Shown here: piece by piece, positions 53,886-62,063 of the stretch
Numbering within the stretch: the stretch's first letter is position 1
How the letters are laid out: each line of letters begins with the position of its first letter
Assembly (NCBI RefSeq): GCF_000732325.1
Contig: NZ_BBIW01000010.1
Location: 142,308-206,307, forward strand
DNA: 64,000 nt
Source of the DNA: Paenibacillus sp. TCA20
Lineage (GTDB): Bacteria > Bacillota > Bacilli > Paenibacillales > Paenibacillaceae
Direction: 5' to 3'
The notes under the pieces: model-generated
The model's input: the letters and a program-made list of their open reading frames with translations, nothing else
Told to the model about the DNA's origin: nothing
Databases searched by the model: none
Position numbers and translations under genes: made by a program

Positions 53886-54182
53886 ATGTACATCGATATC
53901 GGTTTTGGAAATTTCATTGAAGAAAGCAAGATCATTTCAATCAGTCGTCCAGACAGCTCACCAATACGTCGCATGATGACTCAAGCTAAAGACGATGGGC
54001 GCTATGTGGACATGACACAAGGAAGAAAAACACGCTCCATCATTCTAACTAGCGGCGTAGGAGGCATGGTTGTTATTGGATCGCCTGTAGCTCCAACTAC
54101 TGTTGTAAAGCGCGCAGATGGAAGATTTGGGCCAATTATTTCATCGCTCGACGTGATCGGGGAAGGCCAGTCGAAAGATTAA
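53886..54182 (+). CDS. remA: RemA/DUF370-family DNA-binding regulator
   Basis: The 98-residue protein starts IDIGFGNFI and contains SISRPDSSPIRRMM, DMTQGRKTRSII and VIGSPVAPTTVVKR, all hallmarks of RemA (DUF370), usually about 85-90 residues. In Bacillus, RemA is a DNA-binding activator of matrix and osmoprotection genes that forms ring-like oligomers. A phage copy could control phage promoters or interfere with host RemA regulation (inference). It is 3 bases after the nuclease gene. Confidence 0.82.
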   Translation: MYIDIGFGNFIEESKIISISRPDSSPIRRMMTQAKDDGRYVDMTQGRKTRSIILTSGVGGMVVIGSPVAPTTVVKRADGRFGPIISSLDVIGEGQSKD

Positions 54183-54204
54183 TCGCAAGGAGAGCGAGTC
54201 ATCT

Positions 54205-57200
54205 ATGATCAATCATTTACATGTACACTGTGAATACTCAGAGCTTGATGGTCTTTCTACCGTAAAAGACCTCGTCAAGCGTGCAAAGGAAATCGGTAGC
54301 TCCGCGCTCGCCATTACGGATCACGGCGTTTGCGGGGCTATTCCCGATTTTATAACCGCATGCAAAGAGGAAGGGATCAAGCCGATCCCAGGCTGCGAAG
54401 CTTATATGACGAAGAATCGTCACCTTAAAAGTGATTTCCATAAAGCTTCAAAAGCTATTTTTTTAGAGAAGTATGGCATCAAGGATAAGGCTTGGAAGGC
54501 ATTTCGGAAAGCAGTAAGAAACAATCCTGACAACTTTATGCTTGAAGCTCGGGAGCTGCTGAAGGACTATATCATGCGTGAAGATCTTAAGTCTATGGCT
54601 AGTGGATCAGAAGAAGAATTAGACTTGTTCGGTTTCGGCATGATGGAAGAAGAGAAACCACTCGTTGTAGGGTTTTCGCCAGACGATGCGCTTGAAGACT
54701 TCCGGAAAGAGTTCTATGAATTAATCAAGCATGATAACTTTCATATTGTCCTGATGGCCACTAACCAACAAGGATTGGAGGACTTATATGAAATTATTTC
54801 AGATGCTCATATCAGCGGTTTTTATAGTAATCCTCGTACTGATCTTGCCTTTATTCGTGATCGTGGTCTTGGCAAGCACATTATTGCTACCTCTGCTTGT
54901 CTTGGTAGTTACCTTGCTCGCTTTGCCCTTGCTGGTGATCTGGCAGAGTGTCGCTCATTCATACAAGAGTGCAAAGACACGTTTCACTCATTTTATTTGG
55001 AAAAGCAGGCAACGCGCATTCCAGAGCAAATCAGGCTTAATGAAATCATTGACCAACTGGCTCTGGAAACAAACACGCCGAAAATCGTAACAACAGATGT
55101 TCACTATGCCAATAAAGACGACCGTGACATCCACGATATTCTAGTTGCATCCAGTATGAATAAGTGTATTCATGATAACGACCGCTTGATATACGCTCAT
55201 GAGTTCTGGATGAAATCAGAGGATGAGATTCGTGAGATTATTAATGATGATGAAGCCATTGAAAATACACTCAGAATTGCAGAGTTGGTCGATGTAGACT
55301 TGCCTAAAGATCCTTTGTTCCCTAAATACATTGTTGATGAAAATGATACAGCGGAAGAGCAGCTAGAGAAGCTGGCATGGAACCGGCTGTTCACCTACAC
55401 ATTAAAGACGCCGATTGATCTGGAGCAATATAGTCAGCAGCTACAATATGAGCTGAGTGTTATTAATCCACTTGGATTTGCTGATTACTTCCTGATTGTA
55501 TCTGACTATATCAATTGGGCGAAGGAAAATGGATTCGAAGTCGGACCTGGAAGGGGATCAGCTGCCGGCTCACTCGTTGCTTTCGTTATTGGTATTACAA
55601 CGATCGATCCGATTAAATGGGATCTAATGTTTGAGCGCTTCCTGAATCCAGAACGCGCAGGCTATCCAGATATCGACGTAGACTTCTCGTATGAAGGCGC
55701 TAGAGCTGTACAGGAATACATGAAGCAGAAATACGGTGATCTTAACGTAGCTCAGATTGGCACCTATGGAACTCTTGCAGGTAGATCGGTTATTCGTGCA
55801 GTTGGTAAGGCACTTGGATACAGTGCGCAGGATCAAGACCGGTTTGCGAAGTCTATCCCTGAAACGCCAGGCATTACATTAGACAAGTATATTAATAAAA
55901 ACGGAAAAGAAGTGGATGGTGCTTATCAGATATCACCTGAAACTCGGATGTATGCAGATAGATATCCTGAATGGTGGCAAGCTGCCAAAGCACTTGAGGG
56001 ACACGTCAGAAGTGCAGGAGTGCATGCTGGAGGCATCGTTCTTTCACCTAAGCCGCTTACGAACACTGTTCCTCTTCGACTGGATAAGGAAGGACTTACG
56101 ACAACTCAATACGATATGGAGTGGATCGAAAAGTTCCTAGTTAAATTCGACATTCTTAAACTGTCTACACTCGACCTGATCAAGAAGACAAAACAGAATG
56201 CAGGGATTATGGATCTTGATCTGAATACAATTGACTTTAATGATCCGAAGATTTATGAAGAAATTTATAATAAGCTGAATCTCTCAGGAATCTTCCAGTG
56301 CGAGTCTGATTTATTCCGCGGAATCATTAAAGACATGGAGCCTTCAAACGTAGAGGATATTTCCGTTATCGTAGCGCTAGGCAGACCAGGACCACTCGAC
56401 CTTATTCCCTCTTATATCCGAAGAAAGAAAGGACAAGAGAGAGTTACTTATCCGTTCGATAGCTTAGAGCCGGTTCTTGGAAAGACGTATGGTATTTGGG
56501 TCTACCAAGAGCAGATCATGAAAGCTTCCATGATTCTTGGAGGATTCACTACCGGTCAATCTGATATCCTGCGTAAAGCCATCTCGAAAAAGAATCACGC
56601 ACTAATGGAAGAATGGATCAACTACATGATCTATGGCAGCGCTGAAAAAGATGCTGAGCTAATCGCTAAAGGCAAAGAGCCACTTAACATTCCAGGAGCT
56701 ATTTCCCTTGGATATGACGAGGCAACACTTCTTAAAATCAAAGAAGACTGGATCAAGTTCGGTGACTACTGCTTCAACTATGCGCATAGCGCTTGCTACG
56801 CAGTACTCTCTGTTATGACAGCTTATCTGAAGGCTTACTATCCAACAGAGTTTATGGCTGCGCTCATGACAATCTCAGAGGGCAAGCTGAAAGATGGTGT
56901 TCCCCGTAACGTTGCATACATGAAAGAATGCGAAGAAATGGGAATCAGCATCCTGCCACCAGATATCAACTACTCTAACGACAGCTGGACACCAATCAAT
57001 GCTCAAGAGGGCGAAGAAGGTCTTGGTAAGATTTTGTATGGCCTTGCAAGTATCGCAGGAGTCAGCAGCAAAGATCTTGATGTCATTACGGAATGCCGAC
57101 CATTCAAAGAATTTGATGATTTCTTATTGGCCAATAGAACAATGAAACTCAATAAAACAAAAACATCCAATCTCATTAAGTCCGGAAGTTTCGATACAAT

Positions 57201-57660
57201 ATCCGACAACCGCAATCTCTTATTGCGCAGATATTTCGAATACCGCGGCGAAGAGTTTGAACATATGCCATCCAAAACAACGAAGAAGGACATTATCGCC
57301 TATGAGCGTGAAATGCTCGGCACAAATGTAAGCATTCGTTCTCGGTGGGATAGCATTGAAGATGGCAGAGAGAATATCACGTTCACCGGCTACATTATAG
57401 AGTCTAAGCCTTTCACAGCCAAGAGTAGCGGCAAGGTAACAGGTAAGGCGAAGATAGAGACGGCAGAGGATGAATTGAGTCTAGTCATCTTCAATAAGAT
57501 ATGGAGCAAGAATGCAGATGACTTCATTATCGGACGCAAGATTAAAGTCGTCGGCAAACGAAGCGGTTCAGATCTCATCGTAGATAAAATTACGTACATG
57601 GATCATGCCGAACAATCGGAAGAGGAAATAATGAATCAGTTCCAGGTGGAATTTAGCTAA
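54205..57660 (+). CDS. dnaE: DNA polymerase III alpha subunit, DnaE type
   Basis: The 1151-residue polymerase begins with a PHP domain (LHVHCEYSELDG). The palm motif PDIDVDF gives catalytic Asp491 and Asp493, and GPGRGSAAGSLVAF is the family's nucleotide-binding motif. A C-terminal OB fold is at about 1040-1130. Between GCEAYM (about residue 68) and HIVLMATNQQGLEDL (about 179) there is a charged insertion of some 90 residues not found in typical DnaE. It starts at ATG 54205 after AAGGAGAG. SPbeta also encodes a DnaE-type enzyme. Confidence 0.95.
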   Translation: MINHLHVHCEYSELDGLSTVKDLVKRAKEIGSSALAITDHGVCGAIPDFITACKEEGIKPIPGCEAYMTKNRHLKSDFHKASKAIFLEKYGIKDKAWKAFRKAVRNNPDNFMLEARELLKDYIMREDLKSMASGSEEELDLFGFGMMEEEKPLVVGFSPDDALEDFRKEFYELIKHDNFHIVLMATNQQGLEDLYEIISDAHISGFYSNPRTDLAFIRDRGLGKHIIATSACLGSYLARFALAGDLAECRSFIQECKDTFHSFYLEKQATRIPEQIRLNEIIDQLALETNTPKIVTTDVHYANKDDRDIHDILVASSMNKCIHDNDRLIYAHEFWMKSEDEIREIINDDEAIENTLRIAELVDVDLPKDPLFPKYIVDENDTAEEQLEKLAWNRLFTYTLKTPIDLEQYSQQLQYELSVINPLGFADYFLIVSDYINWAKENGFEVGPGRGSAAGSLVAFVIGITTIDPIKWDLMFERFLNPERAGYPDIDVDFSYEGARAVQEYMKQKYGDLNVAQIGTYGTLAGRSVIRAVGKALGYSAQDQDRFAKSIPETPGITLDKYINKNGKEVDGAYQISPETRMYADRYPEWWQAAKALEGHVRSAGVHAGGIVLSPKPLTNTVPLRLDKEGLTTTQYDMEWIEKFLVKFDILKLSTLDLIKKTKQNAGIMDLDLNTIDFNDPKIYEEIYNKLNLSGIFQCESDLFRGIIKDMEPSNVEDISVIVALGRPGPLDLIPSYIRRKKGQERVTYPFDSLEPVLGKTYGIWVYQEQIMKASMILGGFTTGQSDILRKAISKKNHALMEEWINYMIYGSAEKDAELIAKGKEPLNIPGAISLGYDEATLLKIKEDWIKFGDYCFNYAHSACYAVLSVMTAYLKAYYPTEFMAALMTISEGKLKDGVPRNVAYMKECEEMGISILPPDINYSNDSWTPINAQEGEEGLGKILYGLASIAGVSSKDLDVITECRPFKEFDDFLLANRTMKLNKTKTSNLIKSGSFDTISDNRNLLLRRYFEYRGEEFEHMPSKTTKKDIIAYEREMLGTNVSIRSRWDSIEDGRENITFTGYIIESKPFTAKSSGKVTGKAKIETAEDELSLVIFNKIWSKNADDFIIGRKIKVVGKRSGSDLIVDKITYMDHAEQSEEEIMNQFQVEFS

Positions 57661-57678
57661 TAAGAGGAGGAGTCATCT

Positions 57679-58023
57679 GTGAATCTCATGGAAGTCTATT
57701 TAGATCAAACTGTCGAGAGCTTTATGCTCTGGATAGTAAATAAAAGGAAGCAAACCGTATCTCTGACGGTGTCACGATTAGAGGAGTTTAGGCCCCATCC
57801 GGACTATTCAGATGTAACACAGGGCAAAGTCATTATTGAAGAGTGGGTCATGGAAGAACTTAAAGACGATCCATCTATGGATGGATGGGAAGATCGCATG
57901 CGTGTTTTGATGATGAAATTCATAGGCGGGGGAGAGCGGGCATATCAAATTGTCTATCATAGGCTTGGCCGGCAAATGGACGGTAGCTGGCTGCTCACAT
58001 TCAATTGTAAGGAATACGAATAA
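57679..58023 (+). CDS. Small MNLM-signature protein, 114 residues
   Basis: GTG 57679 follows AGGAGGAG. The product starts MNLMEVYLDQTV, a member of the signature group. Alpha/beta, acidic middle. Function unknown; stop overlaps the next start (TAATG). Confidence 0.65.
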   Translation: MNLMEVYLDQTVESFMLWIVNKRKQTVSLTVSRLEEFRPHPDYSDVTQGKVIIEEWVMEELKDDPSMDGWEDRMRVLMMKFIGGGERAYQIVYHRLGRQMDGSWLLTFNCKEYE

Positions 58024-58475
58024 TGGAATTGATGAGCACTTATCTAAAAAGAGATCTGGATGTATATAAATGGCTATTCTCTATGAAGCTGAATGTTCCT
58101 GAAAGTGAAAAGCATTGGCATGAAGAAAACATGGCGCTTATTTATAATCCAATGACGGATGAAATTATTAAAGGCTATGCTACTTCTGTAAAGATCGAGA
58201 AACTTAATGATCACATATATTCAAATACGACTGGCTCGTTTGATATGCACTTGCGTCCTTCGAGTGCATTCACAACTTCAAGAGTAATCGCAAGCATACC
58301 TTTTACATTTAGCAATTTAAAAGATATGAGAAAATTTATAGAGTGGCAAGATAGAACCTCCATTGAAATACTTACTAAGCAGCATTTCATAAGAGGAATC
58401 ATTGTTGGCACGCTCGTCTTTGATGGATCCATTTATACCGACCTTGAGGCAGTTCATATTGAGACAAAAGTATAA
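58023..58475 (+). CDS. Small MELM-signature protein, 150 residues
   Basis: ATG 58023, product MELMSTYLKRDL. Mostly beta-rich after residue 30. No motif, no membrane segment. Last gene before the lysin promoter. Function unknown. Confidence 0.65.
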   Translation: MELMSTYLKRDLDVYKWLFSMKLNVPESEKHWHEENMALIYNPMTDEIIKGYATSVKIEKLNDHIYSNTTGSFDMHLRPSSAFTTSRVIASIPFTFSNLKDMRKFIEWQDRTSIEILTKQHFIRGIIVGTLVFDGSIYTDLEAVHIETKV

Positions 58476-58482
58476 TGACATG

Positions 58483-58511
58483 TCGAATTTATGATAAATA
58501 AGTAGTATAAT
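58483..58511 (+). promoter_or_regulatory. Promoter for the amidase unit
   Basis: Consensus TATAAT (58506-58511) with a weak -35 TCGAAT (58483-58488), 17 bp apart. Operator begins 6 bp downstream. Confidence 0.6.
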
Positions 58512-58517
58512 CAAAAA

Positions 58518-58531
58518 TGTAATGCATTACA
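58518..58531. promoter_or_regulatory. Operator palindrome TGTAATGCATTACA (perfect)
   Basis: Perfect 14-bp inverted repeat, just downstream of a -10 box, 26 bp before the amidase start codon. Confidence 0.8.
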
Positions 58532-58557
58532 TTATAACTAAAAAGGAGTGAGGCTCA

Positions 58558-59553
58558 ATGTTGAGCAAAAGCGAATTTATTGCAGCTGCCTTGAAACAAT
58601 ATGTGGTTGTCCTAGATGATGGCCACGGTATGCAGACAATTGGCAAGCGCACACCGATCTTCCCTGCAGGAAGCGGGATGAAGAGCGAAACGGGCAACTT
58701 CATGCATGAGAACGAATTTAATCGCGCTGTTGTGAAGTATGCAAAGGATCATCTGGAGCGCTGTGGTATCAAAGTTATTGAGTCAGCTGCAGGTGATGGC
58801 GATGTTCCGCTGGCTACACGTTCTTGGATTGCACGCAATGCTAAAGCAGATGTATTCGTAAGCGTTCATGCTAATGCTAATAATGGCAAATGGAATAGCG
58901 CTAAAGGGGTAGAGACTTATTATCAAACAGGCGCTGGATCTGACAGCATCAAGCTTGCAAATATCATGCAAAAGCATCTGTTGATGGGAACGAAACAATC
59001 CAGTCGTGGCGTTAAATCGAACAGCTATCAAGTTCTTCGTGAGACTCACGAGCATATGGCTTCCGTCCTAATCGAATGCGGCTTCATGGATAACCTCGAA
59101 GAAGCAAAGTTGCTCATTGATGATAACTACCGACGCGAAACCGGTAAAGAAGTAGCCCAAGCTATATGCGAATATCTTGGTGTTACATTTATTGAGAATA
59201 CGGCAGTAGGTGGTATCTCTACTTCTAAGAAAGAAGAAGAGGCATCTAAATACCCACCAGCAACTGTTGTAGTAGAAAAAGAAAATGGGTCTCTTCGACC
59301 TCTCTCAACACCTGGATTTATTAACAAAGGCACTTCATATGTTCCGGTGAAAGCTGTATCTATTGTTGCCGGTAAGTCTGTTGGATTTGATAACAAAACA
59401 AAGAAAGCATCAATAAACGAAGTCGTACTTGATAATACGATTGTTGAAAATGGTGTGGCTTATGCGCCTTCCAGAGATGTTGCAGCTGCGATCGGCATGA
59501 TTGCTCAGTGGAGCCAATCTATATCACAAGTTAAATTTGTTTTTGGTGAATAG
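58558..59553 (+). CDS. N-acetylmuramoyl-L-alanine amidase (Amidase_3) lysin
   Basis: 331 residues from ATG 58558 after AAAAAGGAG. Zinc and catalytic residues are visible: His23 (DDGHG), Glu51 (MHENEFN), His104 (SVHANAN) and Glu173 (IECGFMDN). The N-terminal 205 residues are the Amidase_3 domain, which cuts the amide between MurNAc and L-Ala. Residues about 240-331 resemble the copper-amine-oxidase N-terminal-like domain common in Paenibacillus wall proteins, a likely wall-binding part. No signal peptide, so holin-dependent release is expected. It has its own operator, apart from the holin at 29480. Confidence 0.88.
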   Translation: MLSKSEFIAAALKQYVVVLDDGHGMQTIGKRTPIFPAGSGMKSETGNFMHENEFNRAVVKYAKDHLERCGIKVIESAAGDGDVPLATRSWIARNAKADVFVSVHANANNGKWNSAKGVETYYQTGAGSDSIKLANIMQKHLLMGTKQSSRGVKSNSYQVLRETHEHMASVLIECGFMDNLEEAKLLIDDNYRRETGKEVAQAICEYLGVTFIENTAVGGISTSKKEEEASKYPPATVVVEKENGSLRPLSTPGFINKGTSYVPVKAVSIVAGKSVGFDNKTKKASINEVVLDNTIVENGVAYAPSRDVAAAIGMIAQWSQSISQVKFVFGE

Positions 59554-59646
59554 CATGGCTATGACCACCGGCACGGCTATCCTTATTCCAGGGAAGAAGA
59601 AAGGCAGCCTAAAAAGAAAGTAGCAGGACACTGTGAGGTGAGCCTG

Positions 59647-59946
59647 ATGAAGAAGGACTTTGTTCATTACGAGCCTAGGGACATTGCTGCTGTCGTTTGT
59701 CCATTGCATCCACTTGAAGGGATGATCGGTACGATCTATGAAGCTTCAAATGAGAAGATGAGATATCTCGTCCGATTTGATGATGGAATATCTGATAGCT
59801 TCTCTTGGAACCAGATTAAACATCACCGATCGGAGGATGACCTCGATGCATTGATCGACCTTTCATTGACCCTTGGTGAAGCAGGGGTGGATCTGTTTGA
59901 AGACTGGAGCACGGAGAAGATTCTTCGATTCCATAGGCCAAATTAG
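59647..59946 (+). CDS. Small hypothetical protein with SH3-like strands
   Basis: 99 residues from ATG 59647 after GAGGTG (GTG 59638 is an alternative). The first half (GTIYEASNEKMRYLVRFDDG) looks like a small SH3/KOW-type barrel as in YorP-like proteins. Function unknown. Confidence 0.55.
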   Translation: MKKDFVHYEPRDIAAVVCPLHPLEGMIGTIYEASNEKMRYLVRFDDGISDSFSWNQIKHHRSEDDLDALIDLSLTLGEAGVDLFEDWSTEKILRFHRPN

Positions 59947-59966
59947 CACAGGGGGAGATACAGGGG

Positions 59967-60242
59967 ATGGATACACGCGATTCAAGGGAGCTTACACGTT
60001 TTGCCTTTGGTGAGCCGGAAAATACTCAGGACGAATATAACGAATGGGGCTATCCAAAGGAAATCGATGAAATGTTGGTTGCCGAGACCAGGGAAGAAAG
60101 GCGATCAATTGCAAAAGCATGGCGCAAGTTTAATGGCATTGAAGATGTTGAGAATCGTCGTGCAGCTGAGAAGAAGAAAAAAGATAAGAGCAAGAAGCAG
60201 TCTGCTCATGCTAAAGCATCAAGAAAGAAAAATAGAAAGTAA
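59967..60242 (+). CDS. Small protein with very basic C-terminus
   Basis: 91 residues, ATG 59967 with AGGGG upstream. Acidic first half, then a lysine-rich tail (KKKKDKSKK) suited to nucleic-acid binding. No motif. A hairpin AACCTCT / AGAGGTT overlaps its stop codon. Confidence 0.55.
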   Translation: MDTRDSRELTRFAFGEPENTQDEYNEWGYPKEIDEMLVAETREERRSIAKAWRKFNGIEDVENRRAAEKKKKDKSKKQSAHAKASRKKNRK

Positions 60243-60296
60243 CCTCTGAGAGAGGTTGCTGTCATCTGCCCAGCCGCTGAAGAAGGAGTTATCAGT

Positions 60297-60512
60297 ATGG
60301 AGATTAGCAAAACGTTGATCAATCGCATTCGAATTTTAATCATGGTTGGCATATTTATTGCCGTTTACCACTTCATCGATCCGATGTGGGCTTTCGGTTT
60401 TGCCTTATATTGCATCTTGGTAGATATTGCCGATCTGAATGAAGACATGGATGAGTTAACGGAGGAAAGAAAAACATGGAAGAGTTTCTTAACCAATCGA
60501 AAGGGTTTCTAG
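60297..60512 (+). CDS. Small two-pass membrane protein, 71 residues
   Basis: ATG 60297 follows AAGAAGGAG. Two hydrophobic segments (about residues 10-25 and 28-45) are followed by an acidic, then basic tail. Overlaps the next gene by 37 bp. Function unknown. Confidence 0.6.
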   Translation: MEISKTLINRIRILIMVGIFIAVYHFIDPMWAFGFALYCILVDIADLNEDMDELTEERKTWKSFLTNRKGF

Positions 60513-60706
60513 GAATCCTGCAAAGCATGCTTACGGACAAAGAAAAGGAAAACTCAGCTGAAGCAGCTGACTTGATGTTCGAAGAGATCCGTAAGATATC
60601 AGAAGACAAAGAATTAAACATTAGGGAAATGATGAATGCTGCACTCGCTGTCCAGGCAGAAATACTGCAGCTCGTTATAGAAAAGACAGAAGAGATGAAA
60701 GGGTAG
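60476..60706 (+). CDS. Small helical protein, 76 residues
   Basis: ATG 60476 after CGGAGGAAAG. Acidic, wholly helical, no motif. Lies directly before tmk. Function unknown. Confidence 0.6.
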   Translation: MEEFLNQSKGFLGILQSMLTDKEKENSAEAADLMFEEIRKISEDKELNIREMMNAALAVQAEILQLVIEKTEEMKG

Positions 60707-60712
60707 AGTGAT

Positions 60713-61330
60713 ATGAAGAAAATGTTCATCATAGCCCTTGAGGGACTTGATAAGAGTGGGAAAGCCACTCAAGCAAAGCTGCTTACTGAAGCATTGCGGG
60801 AGAAAGGTCTCAAGGTAGAGCAGAGTGAGTTTCATCGGTATGATACGCCAACCGGAGAGCTCATCGCAAAATGGCTTCGTAAGGAATACCCTGTTAGCCA
60901 AGCTACTATCGAGCTGATCATGGCAGCCGATAAGCATGCTCAACAAGAATACTTCAATGAACTAGAAGCTGCCGGTGTAGATGTACTAATCCTAGATCGC
61001 TATACTCTAAGTCAATTTGTTTATGGCATAGTGAATGAAATGCCATATGATTGGTGCGAAAAGCTTCAGGAGCTTTTACGTAAGCCAGATATGGATATTG
61101 TTATTGAAATTCCACCAGAGCTCAGCATGGAGCGAAAAGGAAAGCATAATGGCGGTGTTAATGATCGTTATGAATCTGATCTTAATTTGCTTCATCAAGT
61201 TAGCTTTGCCTATCGAATCTTCAGAAGAAAAGATCATCCAATTATAGATGGAAATGCGCCGATCGAGGATGTTCATGAAGAAATTAAGAAGGAAGTCATC
61301 GCAAGACTTAAAGACGAGGACATCCTATAA
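60713..61330 (+). CDS. tmk: Thymidylate kinase
   Basis: The 205-residue protein has the P-loop EGLDKSGKATQ (residues 10-20) and the LDRYTLSQ motif that binds dTMP (DRY). It phosphorylates dTMP to dTDP, complementing the ribonucleotide reductase. A lid region with basic residues (ERKGKHNGG) is present. The P-loop with KSGKAT is slightly unusual for bacteria, where AGKTT is typical. Confidence 0.88.
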   Translation: MKKMFIIALEGLDKSGKATQAKLLTEALREKGLKVEQSEFHRYDTPTGELIAKWLRKEYPVSQATIELIMAADKHAQQEYFNELEAAGVDVLILDRYTLSQFVYGIVNEMPYDWCEKLQELLRKPDMDIVIEIPPELSMERKGKHNGGVNDRYESDLNLLHQVSFAYRIFRRKDHPIIDGNAPIEDVHEEIKKEVIARLKDEDIL

Positions 61331-61337
61331 TACTAAG

Positions 61338-61360
61338 CCACCAGCAATGGTGGTTTTTTT
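61338..61360 (+). terminator. Intrinsic terminator after tmk
   Basis: 6-bp stem CCACCA / TGGTGG, loop GCAA, then seven T. Ends the long rightward transcription unit. Confidence 0.85.
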
Positions 61361-61501
61361 CTTCCGCCGATAGGCGGCAAAGGGAGAGGGGCAGCTAAAA
61401 AAGGTTTGACGCCGAGAGGTAGAATGTGGCATGATTGCTTCTTTTAACATTGGATGTCTTTCTATTATGAATTTTTCATACACTGAAATAATTATATGTA
61501 T
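61361..61501. other. Intergenic stretch without a gene
   Basis: The roughly 295-bp gap between tmk and the leftward operon (61331-61625) contains no convincing ORF. This part holds a hairpin CCGCC / GGCGG near 61363-61376 and a short TATGAA / TTCATA hairpin at 61466-61480. The rest of the gap is taken by terminators and the leftward promoter/operator listed separately. Confidence 0.5.
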
Positions 61502-61525
61502 TGTAATGCATTACATTTCATTATA
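61502..61525 (-). promoter_or_regulatory. Leftward -10 box plus perfect operator
   Basis: TGTAATGCATTACA (61502-61515) is a perfect palindrome. On the minus strand TATAAT (61525 to 61520) precedes it by 4 bp, matching the geometry at the rightward copies, so transcription would run leftward toward tmk. No good -35 is seen, and no leftward gene follows. Confidence 0.55.
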
Positions 61526-61596
61526 TACTAGCTATAGGAACAAATGACCTTTTTTCCTGCTCCTTGATTTTTCTCTCTTTGACTTATTTTCCCTAT

Positions 61597-61627
61597 AAAA
61601 AAGCCTGCCGTGTTGGCAGGTTTTTTT
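61597..61627. terminator. Bidirectional terminator
   Basis: Stem CCTGCC / GGCAGG with A-run before and T-run after, so it works on both strands. It directly follows the stop of the leftward operon. Confidence 0.8.
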
Positions 61628-61898
61628 AGTGCAGATTAAATTTCATATTTCGTATTTCAGATGATATATTTTTGCAAGCCTCTGCTATTGACCTAGTGAT
61701 AATAGAAGATGAGTGCACTTTTACGGTAGCCTTTAACTTGTCACCATCAAGATAAGGCAGAATTATTCTTCCTATTACATTGTACTGATCGTCTCGCAAA
61801 TTCGTGTCAGTCTGTAGTCGTTCAATGATGATTTGCTTTTGCAAATCTGTGTGATCGGTTAAGTCAGCAATCTCCATTTGAACTACCATATCATTCAT
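61626..61898 (-). CDS. Hypothetical protein of the leftward operon
   Basis: 90 residues, start at 61898 overlapping the upstream stop. Acidic and helical at first, basic later. No motif recognised. Last gene of the leftward operon, whose terminator begins at its stop codon. Confidence 0.6.
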   Translation of the reverse strand: MNDMVVQMEIADLTDHTDLQKQIIIERLQTDTNLRDDQYNVIGRIILPYLDGDKLKATVKVHSSSIITRSIAEACKNISSEIRNMKFNLH

Positions 61899-62050
61899 TA
61901 ACGATTTTCCTCCTTGGCTTCTTCGTCAGAGTACCAATCAGATTCAATGCCTTCTTCTTTAAGATTGCTAATAAAAGTATCTCGCTCTGAAGGAGTTTTG
62001 AATCCTCTATCTTGGACTTGATCATTTTCAACCCAGGTTACAATGTACAT
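61898..62050 (-). CDS. Small hypothetical protein, 50 residues
   Basis: Start at 62050 (MYIVTWVEND) preceded on the minus strand by GGGGATTGAG. The frame is open upstream but overlaps the HTH gene. The acidic product has a double-strand-plus-helix pattern seen in small DUF proteins; no function assigned. Confidence 0.55.
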   Translation of the reverse strand: MYIVTWVENDQVQDRGFKTPSERDTFISNLKEEGIESDWYSDEEAKEENR

Positions 62051-62063
62051 GCAGCTCAATCCC

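Noticed and set aside
59554..59646. Open frame upstream of the 59647 gene reading His/Tyr/Glu-rich residues
   Set aside because: No start codon with a ribosome site before GTG 59638; may be a remnant but cannot be supported.
61440..61501. Short 18-codon leftward frame after the 61502 operator
   Set aside because: Weak ribosome site and no family; cannot be distinguished from chance.
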